This document shows positions 1-10,685 of a stretch of DNA of 64,000 nucleotides, piece by piece. How positions within the stretch are numbered: position 1 is the first letter of the stretch; the number at the start of each line of letters is the position of its first letter. The notes beneath the pieces are model-generated. The model searched no databases. It worked only from the letters and a program-made list of their open reading frames with translations, and was not told where the DNA came from. The position numbers and the translations under genes were made by a program. The stretch comes from Erythroxylum novogranatense (Eukaryota > Streptophyta > Magnoliopsida > Malpighiales > Erythroxylaceae): the NCBI GenBank assembly GCA_029891385.1, contig CM057232.1, forward strand, positions 64,541,824-64,605,823. Reading direction: 5' to 3'.

Positions 1-74
1 TTTCGATTAATGGAATCCTGTCACTCGCGACTCCATCTCTCTAGACCCCATTGAGTGGTCTTGAGCCTCAGAAC

Positions 75-371
75 ATTAGAGGACTCTTTAAGTCCGAGAT
101 CTTGATCAATGAACTCCATTGCTCGAGATCCCGTTAAGTGCATCTTAGTCGGACAGGATTAGAAATCACTAAGTTTGAATGGAAAACCTTAAAGGACTCA
201 CTTTAAGTCAGAGTCTTGATTAATGGACTCTGTCACTCTCGACTCCATTAATCAAAAACACCTAAAACCTTAAAGGAACTGAAGTCCAAGGTTTTAATCA
301 ATGAACTCCATTGCTTAAAACCTTGTTAAAAACATCTTAGTGTGGGCGTGGACTAGAAATCACTAAGTTTC
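75..371. repeat. Imperfect direct subrepeats in LTR D1
   Basis: Blocks at about 80-182 and 272-371 share the order GACT...AAGTCC, ATCAATGAACTCCATTGCT, a CATCTTAGT box and AGAAATCACTAAGTTT. A shorter third block lies at 192-255. D2 has only one such unit (about 34620-34720), so the block was amplified in the D1 copy or lost from D2. Confidence 0.65.
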
Positions 372-1231
372 CGAAAGCTCAACCTTAACAACTCGTTAAG
401 TTCAATGAATTAATTAATCAACTCGATAAATTAAAACTTGTTAAAAACCTTAGTGTATGCAATAGACATGTTAATGCAAGTGGTCAAATGCAATCTAGCA
501 TCAACTCAATATCTAACACAACTAGGCAGATAAAAAGAGAATTAACAAAATCACAAGTGAACATATATGAGACTTCATATATTTAAGCACGAAGTTCTAC
601 ATAAACAAATCCATAACATATTACACTGTTCACCGCTTAATTAAACTATAATCAAGCAAAATCTAACTACAAAGCAATAAACCCCAACTCGGCTGTTCAC
701 AACAATGTAGTTAAAAACGTGACAATGTAAACTAGTAATCCAAACAACACAACAAACGTCCAAACATTTAATTGAGCTTTAATCAATAGTATCACTACAA
801 TCTATAAACCCTCGACCAAGGCATATTCATAAATCATAGCAAACTATAGATTAAGCTACTCCCTTTAGTGCTCGGTGAACTCCAACCATCAACGCATCGT
901 CAAGAGGAGAAGAATGCCTAACCACACATCATAATCTGGGAACACCGCAACTCATGGCGAACCATAACTGCTCACGGCGGAAGACACTGCGAAAACAACC
1001 AAAAGAAAACAACTAAAATGACTTCCTGTGAACCCCGAAGGGAACCTGGCGCGCGATGACCACCGCTCTCTCTTTTCTCTCTCGCTCGTCCCTCTCTCCT
1101 CTCTTCTCTCGTCGGTCTCTCTCTCTTTTTTCTCATGCGAAGTCGAAGCCCCTCCGATAACCTAATTCGGCAATATTTAAAGGATGGGTCGTGGGCCGGG
1201 TCACACAGTGAGACAAAATTTCTATTTTTGG

Positions 1232-1343
1232 GTCGGGTTACCCGACATTCGCTGCGGCGAATAGCTGTAGTTCGCTGCGGCGAATGAATTTGGTCACTCG
1301 TCGCGGCGAATAAATTAAATACCATTAATTCGCTGCGGCGAAT
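1232..1343. repeat. Cluster of GC-rich palindromes in LTR D1
   Basis: A hairpin GTCGGG-TTA-CCCGAC (1232-1246) is followed by ATTCGCTGCGGCGAAT (1247-1262), TTCGCTGCGGCGAA (1271-1284), a TCGTCGCGGCGAA variant (1298-1310) and a second ATTCGCTGCGGCGAAT (1328-1343). Each has TTCGC/GCGAA arms. They form a GC-rich island in an otherwise AT-rich LTR. Related palindromes occur in D2 (35401-35535) and in E. Confidence 0.75.
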
Positions 1344-1675
1344 GGAGGGTCTGGTTCGCCCCAGCGTCTAGAATTGTTCGTCGCGACGAGCGTTCTTCTG
1401 GATGCGGAGTGATTCACCGTGGCATCATTGACTTTCTCATCCTTTTGACCCCTTTTTCTCCTGCAATATAAAATAACAATTTGTAGTATCAATTGTCCTT
1501 AGAAAAATTATAATGCAATCAATGTCAATTTGCACAATTTTACTAACAAATTGCATAAAGCATAAGCTCACCGCAAGGGACTAATTTAAGCACAAAATCA
1601 TGAATCAAGAGTCAAAAAGTACATTAAAAGCCATAAAAGTGTAGCCAATTTATATGATAAACTTGAGTTCAATCA

Positions 1676-1707
1676 AGTACTTAAGGATATTCTTGACAGC
1701 CACCCAA
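1676..1707 (-). pseudogene. Copia A fragment between RT and RNase H
   Basis: This 32-base sliver reads, on the minus strand, like the conserved copia stretch encoding KNILKYLRRT, and matches C at about 37785-37815. It continues directly into 7273 after solo LTR F and one copy of its duplication (CCCAA) are removed. Confidence 0.7.
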
Positions 1708-2131
1708 TGTTGGCCCTCAAATTTTTTCTTGATGAATCAGTATGATTTACATTAATTATGAGGTCTTTATGAAAGTTTATGGAGTTAACTATTCTGTTGA
1801 TGTTAGAAAGATTTCATGATATAGGATTGATTGAATTAAAGTTTTAAGGTTATAAGAATGTTCAAGGGTGTTTTTGGCAAGACACTTAAGGTAAAAAGAG
1901 CATAAGCTTATAAGGAAGGGCAAGGTGGAATTTTAACAATCATTGAGGGTAAAGGAAGAAAGAAGTGTTGTCTTCTTCCTAAAGAAGGGAAAAACGAAAA
2001 TAGGACAGAAAGAAGAGAGATTTCAGTGGTTGAGAGAACAGAAGAGAGTTGAGCCAGGTTTTTTTTCATTTCTTAGCTTTTGAGAGAGATTTTGAATTGG
2101 TTCAAGAAGAGAAAAAGGTAGAGGAAGAGAA

Positions 2132-4125
2132 TGTTGGATCGGAAAAAGAAAGCATCTATATTTGGAGAACTGGTAGATTTCAAAACTTTTTAGAAATATT
2201 ATTTGCAACAAAGGCAATATATCCAAATCATGATGCCAATCTATACATGATATGATATAAGGATAATAATAAACATAAACAAGATCAAGAGCATTACCAA
2301 CTCCTTTGCTACAACTTTAATTCCTTGCTGCGCTATCCTCTCCTTCTTCTTATATCCAAAGCCTTTACTTTTGAATCTTTTCCTTTATCAATCTATCTTC
2401 TCCTTGTTGTTGTATCCTCAACCAATTTGATTTACCTTTTGTTCTCTTAGGACAACCTGATTAAAAAAATCCTTTGGTGGGAAAGGAGAAGAAACACTTT
2501 GGAGGAGTATTGTTTTAAATGAAAGAAGGAAACAATGAGACGCTCTCATGCAATTTTCGATTTTTCTTGCATGATGAGAGAGAGAGAGATAATAATGTAA
2601 GAAAACCTTCTTACCCACTCCCACTTCCGATTAACAACAAAGGAAAGAAGAGTCTTCCATCCAACGCATCATTTCTTCATTTAATCAATCATAAAGAAGC
2701 CATTAAATGAGACTCTTTTCATTTGTCTTTAAGATGACTATATGAAGAGTCTATTAACCTAAATGTTATCATGTTAATTTTGGTTTTTGATAATGTAAGA
2801 TGGAAGATGGTCCATCCAATGTTCATCTTTCTTCTTTAATCCAATCAATGCTAATAGGTTACATGCTAACTTAAATGATAACCATTAAACCATTTATTGG
2901 TAAGTTCATAAACTTCATTTAATGATGATAAACTATATTAAAGACCATCTTTATTTAGCATTTTAATGTCAAATGTGCATCTGCACATTCAACCCTAATA
3001 AAACCGAAATTGATCCTTCATTTCTTAAATTTTTTAAATATAATTAATCTAATCAATTATATTAAACCAAAGTTTAGCCCATTTCTAAATGAACTTTTGG
3101 GCTTTTAATTAACCATTAATTAGTACAAGCTCAACATTCAATCATGGGCTTCTAAAATCTCTATTTACATTTCTTACTTAGCTTGGTAACCTTCCTTGAA
3201 GCCAAGTGGGAAATCTTATTAGACTTTGATAATTTAAGCTCCAATAAGCCTAGAATTAACATAATCTCATTAGAATCAATTCTAGCTTATTAACTAAATG
3301 TCATTCGACTAAATACAATTAGTTTAACTCTTGAATTATTAAATATTATGAAAACAAATATTTTATGTCTAATTGCAAAACCCTATTTAGAACCTTATTA
3401 TAGCCATCTGCATAATAAAGAGTCCATCAAACTATTGGCGCCAGTTTAATCACCAAATCTTCTTAAAACATCTATAAGTAATGATAGCACTATAAACTCT
3501 TTATTTGAGTTAATGTTCTCTGATACATGTTTCAATTGATAATTTCAACATGTAGACACTGGATTAATACTCTGTACAAATCCATTCCGATCATATCAAG
3601 ATTTATAATAAAGCACATACGAGTTCACCACTCATCAAGATTGTGGTTCATAACAAGTGAATGCTTAAGTTGTACTTTTTAAGATTAAAATAACTGCCCA
3701 CTTTATTTTTGAAAACATACTTGATTCTAGATTCATTTAATAGTGCCATTATCGATAGTCAACTATTATCATGATATGAAACTCATCATTTCCTTGAAGT
3801 AAACTCCTTTACTTACATAGAGATAAATCGAAACACTACAGTCTAAACCATAATCAAGCGACCAACTTGATTATTCAACTGTGAATTAATCAATTTATAT
3901 TCTTATAATATACATGTTTCCCATATATCTCTATGTATATGTATATTACTTACAAAAGAATCTTGGTACCTTTATGACTAGATATATAATGCTCACACAA
4001 ATAAAACCAAACTCTTTTGCTTTATTAATAATAAATATTTTCATTACAAAACTATAACTGAAGAGGATAAAGTTACATGTAAATACACTTGCTTTCTAGG
4101 GCACTATATTTACATAAATCCAATA
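2132..4125 (-). mobile_element. Solo LTR I, copia-like, inserted in LTR F
   Basis: The unit starts TGTTGGATC and ends ATCCAATA, a short terminal inverted repeat. It is flanked by GAGAA at 2127-2131 and 4126-4130. Read on the minus strand its start contains ATAGTGCCCTAGAAAGC, resembling the G/H LTR start (GTAGTGCCCTAAAGGC), so it is probably a copia LTR in reverse orientation. The terminal base pair is TA instead of CA at the right edge, a likely transition. No gene is seen inside this 2-kb stretch. Confidence 0.7.
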
Positions 4126-5864
4126 GAGAAGAGCTTCTATTTGAGCCAAAGATCTCTCCATTTGGAGAAGAATCAAGGTAAGATCATTTTGAATCTTTTG
4201 GATTTTTTGAAGGATTTTAGTTCATGGAGTTTAGAAAATGCATGGGTTTAAATATTCTAACACCAGTTTTAGTGATTGTGCTTTGTGCGATTTTCAATTG
4301 AAAACCCTATTGAGTGGGATTTTTATTATTGAAGAAGGAAATCAATAAAGGAAAGAGAAGCAATAATAGAAACATTTTTGATGAAGTTTTTAAGCAAGAA
4401 AATCAAGGTGGGTATATGTTTATAATAGAGTAAATAAGTTGCTAAATGTTTTCTTTAAATCAAAGAAATTTTAATGATATTCAATTGCATCATAAGTGTT
4501 GCATTTATTGCTTTTGAATGCTTAGAGAATTTGTAATATGTTGTTATATAAATTGTATGATGATTTATGAAAATACTTTAAAAATGATTTTTGAAAAGAT
4601 AACTTGTTTATGAAATCATGTTTTCGAAATATCTCATGTTTATGAAAAATCAAGTTTCGGAAAAGTGCCAATTTAGGCAATATGCTTACAAGATATGAAA
4701 TACATGTTATATGGGTTTGGTTTGTTCCATTTTCTTTTCAAGTGCACTTCAACTAAAGGCTTCTCCCACCTACCTGCTAGTGGCATAGAGCTCCTTTATG
4801 TTCCATAAGTTCACGACTACGCAAGACCATTATGTAAGATTGCATTAGTACGTTCTGTTCATGGCTACACAAGATCCTTATAGGAAATGTGTGGAAATGT
4901 GTAGTACATTCTATCTATGGACCTCCCAAACCATTATGATGTGCTTATGTGCCTGTGATATGTGAACAAGTTCGATACATTCATGATTTATGGTTTATGA
5001 AATTGCCTACATGATGAGAAATTGAGAAACATGAGTTTTATGAACTTAATGGAATTTTTTTGTGACAAGTAAAATGTTTTCAAAGATTTTGCTTATTTTT
5101 CATTATAAACTGTTACTCACGAGATTTCAAGCTCACCCCTTTTCATCCCACCTTTAGGTAATAGCTAAGAGATCAAGTGATTAAGACCCTAAAGGAATTT
5201 CTCCAATTTTGCTTATGTTGTATTTTGAGTTGGTTTCGAGAAAGCAATAAGTTTGTTTGTTCAAGAACCTTTTGTAATTTGAGATTTTGAGACGATGATG
5301 TAATGTAGCTTGGAATGCCATTAAGGATTTGTAAAACTTTATTCTTTTGATGTTAATGAAATATGAATGACGTATGGACGATGTGAGCTGAAATTAGATA
5401 TACGTGAAGAAGAAATCAACTTGAGTTGATGATTTTGGAACATAAATCATTGACATATAGATATATACATAAGTGAGATGTTATGAAAAGGAAGATAGGA
5501 AATATGACTGAACAAATGTATCTGAAGGTGATGAGGCAAAGGAGTTAAGATTTCAGAGTTTAATGAAGTCATTTTGGTAGCTGAATGGTTATGCTCAGGA
5601 CATTCCAAGTCTGTCCAGTATAAAATTTCAAGTCTTTCATAGGGGTAATGGGTAAAATTCATGTTCTAAATTTAGGAGAAAACTTTCATGGTCTAGGTTG
5701 AATTAGATAAATTTTTCTTCTAAAAATTTGTAGTTTATCTTTCTATCTTTCTAACGATATATAGTATGAAATTTTTGGGCATCGAAGTCGAGAGTTATGA
5801 TCTTTATGAGTAGAGATGCTCAGGAGTGTATTATGCTTTGTCTTCAGTTGACTCTGTTTCATCT

Positions 5865-6715
5865 TAGGTTGACCTTCTACTTTGTCTTATAGATGATAGA
5901 ATTTATCTTTAAGATCTTCATGAAAGTTGTAGATCTTGAAGTTGTCTTTCGAATCATCGAAGAACACCTTAATTTGAGTTCTTTAAAGAAAGTTTTGACC
6001 ATTTTTCTAATTTTTCTGTCCCTCGTCTGGGTCAATCTGATCCTTTTTTTTGGTCCCATTTTTGACCCTATAGATGATCGAATTTGTCTTCAAGGTCTCT
6101 ATGAAAGTTGTAGATCTTGAAATTATCTTTCAAACCATATAAATAACACCTTAATTAGACATCTTTATGGAAAGTTATGACAGTTTTGTCAATTCATCTA
6201 TCCCTTCATCTGGTTTAGTCTAACCCTATTGTCTATTTAACTTTTGACCTTGTAGATGATCAATTTGTCTTCTAGATCTTCATGAAAGTTGTAGATATTA
6301 AAATTCTCTTTTGAACTATCTAAAAAACACCTTAAGTTGATATCTATGGAGAAAGTTATGACAAATTGTCCAATTCATCTATCCCTTCGTCTAGTTTCAT
6401 CTGACCCTATGTTTGGTCCACTTTTGACCCTGGAGATGATCAAATTTTTCTTCTTTCATTAAAGTTGTAGATATTGAAATTCTCTTTCGAACCATCAAAA
6501 GAACACTTTAATCAGATATCTGTGGAGAAAGTTATGACAAATTTTCCAATTCGTCCGTCCCTTCATCTAGTTTCATCTGACCCTATCATCTAGTCCACTT
6601 TTGACCCTACATATGATAGAATTTGTCTTTAAGGTCTCATGAAATTTGTATATATTGAAGTCCTCTTTCTAACCCTCTAATAATGACCTTGATCTGATAT
6701 ATCTAAATAAAGTTA
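5865..6715. repeat. Tandem array of about five 180-bp units in LTR F
   Basis: A box close to TGAAAGTTGTAGAT recurs at about 5921, 6102, 6283, 6458 and 6639, with TTTGACCCT, GATGAT, GAACCAT, ACACCTTAA and AAAGTTATGAC boxes in the same order in most units. The period is 175-181 bp. The same GAAAGTTGTAGATC box occurs once in each LTR of element B (about 12695 and 20370), so it is an LTR component amplified in F. Confidence 0.85.
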
Positions 6716-7272
6716 TGTCTTTTGACCCGAATAGGTTCAATATGATTGGGGATAGAACCTTGTTTGATTCCCTCGGCCCAACTTTTATTATTTGACCTCT
6801 AAATGAAGTGATCCGTGAGACAATAGATTCCTCACATATTGTGCTATCTCTATACAAAAAAATTGTCAGTATTCTGAATTCATTGAAAAAAAATTTTGAT
6901 TGAAGGAAAGTGAGGGAATCTGTTGGAAATAGTATGAACTGGTGTTATTTTATCGAACATGCTTCGGCATTATGAATATATCTAGATCTGTGGACTTCCA
7001 ATTGAGATAATTTTTAATGTGGAGTAAACTAGAGACATAGGTTTAAAAATTATATAGAGAAGTCAAATTTTGATTTAGTCCCTAAGATGTTCTATTTCTA
7101 GATGACAGCTAGGTATTCATTAGAAACTTAAGATAATAGGAAACAAATGTTCTGAAGAAGTCAAATTGTGATTGCAGTTTGAAGTTTCCTAAAATCTTTT
7201 CTAAATTTGAAGAAATGTTTTTGCTCATATTTTATGGTTCCAAATTTTGGGCTTCGAAGTCGAGGTCCAACA

Positions 7273-7812
7273 CCCAATGACCCTCACTAGGGTCCGACTG
7301 GTATATGCTCGTAACATTTAGAGCATACAATACATTAGGTCTAATATATAACATAACGTACATGATTGATCCTATAGCTGAAGCATAAGAAATCAAACTC
7401 ATGCAAGTCCTCTCATCTTATGTCTTTAGACACATATATTTAAAGAGTGTAATCTTACGTACCATAAGAATATAACCTCTCTTAGACTACTCCATTTTAA
7501 ACCTCTTTAACATCTTGTCTATGTATGTAGACTGAGAAAGACCAAGCAACCTCTTAGATCTATCTTTATAGATCTTTATCCCTAAAATATAAGTCACTTC
7601 TCTAAGGTTTATCATAGAGTTTTTTAGCTTACCTAATTTTAACTGACTATAAAGCAAAGACATCATTTCCTATTAACAATATGTAATCTACATATAGTAC
7701 AAGGAACATGATTGCACTCCCACTAACCTTCTTATACATACACAACTCATCTAGATTTTGTGAGAAATCAAACTCTTTGATTGTCTTATCAAATTAGACA
7801 TTCCAACTCTTA
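7273..7812 (-). pseudogene. Copia A reverse transcriptase, C-terminal part
   Basis: Read on the minus strand, this stretch aligns with the C element around 37820-38340: the region of SIMYAMLCTRPDVSYAL, the KDLGEATYILGI area and the sequence leading to the SRNWN block. Stops and frameshifts break it everywhere. It ends at the MITE; the copia sequence continues at 9221 after one copy of TTA. Confidence 0.75.
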
Positions 7813-8237
7813 GGGGGCGTTTGGTTTGAGCACGGGATTGGGTATGGATATGGGTATAATAGTATAAGGGAATGGGAATGGGTATGAAAAATAAAAAATG
7901 ATGTTTGGTTTATAACTTGGGTTTCTGTATTAATACCAATAATGTTGTTTGGTTTGTTGCATTAATGGGAATGAAAGATAATATAATACCATTTTTTCAT
8001 ATCATATTTATTATTATTATTACAAAATTTATAATAATAATAATAAGATAATTAATTTCATATAATAAAATTAATAATAATAATAATTAATAATAATAAT
8101 AAGATAATTAATTTCATATAATAATATAAATAAATAAATAAATAATAAGATAATTAATTTCATATTATAATAATAATAAAATAATAATAAGGATAATAAT
8201 AAGTTTAAAATTTATAATAAATAATAATAATTATAAG

Positions 8238-8282
<45 letters not shown>

Positions 8283-8320
8283 TAAGAAGTTTAAAATTTA
8301 TAATAATAATAATAATAATG

Positions 8321-8354
<34 letters not shown>

Positions 8355-8525
8355 CAACAACAATAATAATTAATAATAATAAGTTTAAAACTTATAAATA
8401 ATAATAATAATAATAATAATTATTATTATTATAATAAATAATAAGATAATTAATTTAGTATAATAAAATTAATAATAATAATAATAAAATAATTAATTTC
8501 ATATAATAACATTAATAATAAAATA

Positions 8526-8563
<38 letters not shown>

Positions 8564-8593
8564 GATAATTAATTTAGTATAATAAGAATAATG

Positions 8594-8633
<40 letters not shown>

Positions 8634-8722
8634 GAATAATAAGAATAATAAGGTAATAATAATAATAATAAGTTTAATATTTATAATAATAAATAATAAT
8701 AATAAGAAAAATAATTAATAAT

Positions 8723-8754
<32 letters not shown>

Positions 8755-8775
8755 AGAAGTTTAAAATTTAAAATT

Positions 8776-8853
<78 letters not shown>

Positions 8854-9220
8854 TAATAATAATAAGTTTAAAACTTAATAATAATAATAATAATAGCAAT
8901 AATTAATAATAATAATAATAATAATAGTAATAATAATAATAACAATAATAATAATAATAATAATAATGATGATGATGATGATGATGATGAGTGATGAGTA
9001 ATATAATTAAAAATAAAAATTACTTATGTGGGGGAGGGGTATAAATAGTAACCACTAGATTGGAATGAAAACTTGATACCCACCTCATTTGGAGGGTTTA
9101 GTAGATTCCCAAACTTAATGGAATAAATCCATTCCCTTGAAATTGAAAACCCCAAAGCAAACACTATTTTTTACTATTATTCCATTCCTTCATTCCCAAA
9201 CCCTCAAACCAAACGCCCCC
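7813..9220. mobile_element. PIF/Harbinger-like MITE inserted in copia A
   Basis: Perfect 18-bp terminal inverted repeats, GGGGGCGTTTGGTTTGAG at 7813-7830 and its complement at 9203-9220, are flanked by TTA at 7810-7812 and 9221-9223. A TTA/TAA duplication and G-rich TIRs containing GTTTGGTT are usual for Tourist/PIF-Harbinger MITEs. The empty site is visible: without the 1408-bp element and one TTA, the copia A sequence reads through and matches C at about 38335-38360. It has no transposase. The edges keep subterminal similarity (GGGAATGG blocks), while about 1 kb of the middle is microsatellite. Confidence 0.9.
7990..9000. repeat. About 1 kb TAA/AAC/GAT microsatellite inside the MITE
   Basis: The tract is dominated by (TAA)n, with AAC runs at about 8350 and 8815-8850 and a GAT run near 8968-8990. 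It has higher-order structure: a block with ATTAAGAAGTTTAAAATTT, AAC repeats and AAGTTTAAAACTT occurs at about 8270-8400 and again at about 8740-8880. AGATAATTAATTT boxes recur between 8045 and 8575. Length may be unreliable in any assembly. Confidence 0.9.
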
Positions 9221-10685
9221 TTAGATGCTTGCTTCAATCCATAAATAGATTTTTGAAGCTTGCATACCTTTTCTCCATTCATAGATATGAAACCATCAGG
9301 TTGTGTCATATACACATCCTCGGTTAGGTTTCCATTAAGGAAAGTCATCTTCACATCCATTTGCTATATCTCATAATCATAATGAGCAACATGACTAGGA
9401 GTATCCTAATGGATTTAAGCATAACTGCTGGGCCAAACATTTTTTCATAGTCAACACCATGCCTTTAACGATACAAGCCTAGCTTTATAGGTAACTAAAT
9501 AACCCTCCATGTTAGTTTATCTTCTTGAAAACCTATTTGCATCCTATGGGCTTTATCCCTTCAGGTGGGTCAACCAAATTTCATACTTGGTTTTCATACA
9601 TGGAATCCATTACGAATTTCATAGCTTGAAGCCATTTGTCAGATTCTAAACTCTTTAGAACCTCTTCATAGGTAGTAGGCTCATCATCTTCTATAAGTAA
9701 TACATTGTTAAGTTCACTTGTGAGAAATCTATATCTCTCGAGAATATGACGTAACCTACCTAACCTACAAACTTCTTGTGTGTCAGAAGGTTGAACTATT
9801 GTTTCATCTTCATGAACAATAGTCTCAGGTCTAGACAGTTGATCTATTTTTGTTTGAGCATCTTGAACTTACACAAGTTCAAATTTAGCTCCCACTGTCT
9901 TCTTTTAAAAGAACTCTTTCTTTAAAAAGATAACTTGTTTTGAAACAAACACCTTTTATTCCAAAACGTGGTATACTTATATCTTATAGTTTCCTTAGGA
10001 TATCCTACAAACAGACACTTGTCAGATTTAGCTTCAAGCTTATCTGGTTGGATCTGCTTCACATAAGCAAGACAACTACAAACTTTCATATAAGAAAGAT
10101 AGGGTTTCTTGTTAGTCCATATCTTATATGGAGAAGCATTAACTGACTTCGATGAGACTCTGTTTAATACATAAACAGAAGTTTTGAGTGCATACCCCTA
10201 ATAGAATTTTGGTAAATCCACTAAACCCATCATAGACCTCACCATGTCTAACAAGGTTTGGTTTCTCCTCTCATCCACACCATTATGTTGTGGTGTGTAA
10301 TGTGGAGTCCACTAGAAAAATATTCCATTATCCCTTAGATAATCTTAAAACTCTTAGATTAAGTATTCACAACCTCGATCCGATTGAAGTGATTTAATAT
10401 TTTTCCTAAGTTGTTTCCCAACTTCATTTCTGAATTCTTTGAACCTTTCAAAGGATTCAGACTTATATCTCATAAGATACACATACCCATATTGAGAATG
10501 ATCATCGATAAAGGTAATGAAGTATACAAAACCACCTTTGGCATGTATGGACATCGAACCACTTGCATTAGTATGTATTAAGTCTAAAAGTCCACTAGCT
10601 CATTCACTCTTTCCTTTAAAGGGTAACTTAGTCATCTTGCCTAATAAGAAAATTTCGTATGTATCATATGATTCATAATCAAATG
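9221..10685 (-). pseudogene. Copia A pol relic: integrase and N-terminal RT
   Basis: On the minus strand, the integrase core reads MSIHAKGGFVYFITFIDDHS (10554 downward), then a SDRGCEY block (second catalytic Asp) and HYTPQHNGVDERRNQT near 10285 (catalytic Glu kept). The first catalytic Asp has become Asn (IHTNASG near 10575). Further on come RT blocks: VDPPEGIKPIGC near 9550 and [12 protein letters not shown] near 9340, the latter with a stop beside it. The integrase would join cDNA to the genome and RT would copy the RNA, but this copy is dead. It is cut by B at 10685. Confidence 0.85.

Larger units (their letters stand above)
1..1675 (-). mobile_element. Athila-like LTR D1, partial (runs off the left edge)
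   Basis: This stretch matches, in the same orientation, the D2 LTR at 34263-35658 plus 53771-53955. Shared blocks include the part with CAACTAGGCAGATAAAAG, the stretch ending in GTTCATAACAATGTAGTT and the last 200 bases. Its right edge is TCAATCA (TGATTGA read on the minus strand), where D2 has the same edge at 53955. The next bases, AGTAC, belong to copia relic A, so D1 sits inside A; the matching duplication would lie left of the window. It could be a solo LTR or one end of a full element. No protein is credible in it; the short open frames are chance. Confidence 0.7.
1708..7272 (+). mobile_element. Solo LTR F, gypsy-type, inserted in copia A
   Basis: It starts TGTTGGCCC and ends GGTCCAACA, and is flanked by CCCAA at 1703-1707 and 7273-7277. 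Removing it restores continuous copia A sequence. Its start resembles the E LTR (TGTTGGCCCCCG at 62089), with shared GGCACTTAAGG-type blocks. Its middle (about 4680-5400) tracks E around 57320-57960, including ACTCACGAG followed by AAGCTCACCCC. Without solo LTR I it is about 3.57 kb; the extra length over E is largely the 180-bp tandem array. There is no coding content. It is much more diverged than E, hence an older insertion, reduced to one LTR by LTR-LTR recombination. Confidence 0.75.

Noticed and set aside
972..1325. 117-codon minus-strand frame, Arg-rich
   Set aside because: It lies in LTR D1 across a CT-rich tract and the GC palindromes; low complexity, with no known domain.
8815..8850. 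AAC/TAA tract as coding poly-Asn or Gln
   Set aside because: It is microsatellite inside a non-coding MITE with stops in other parts and no start context.
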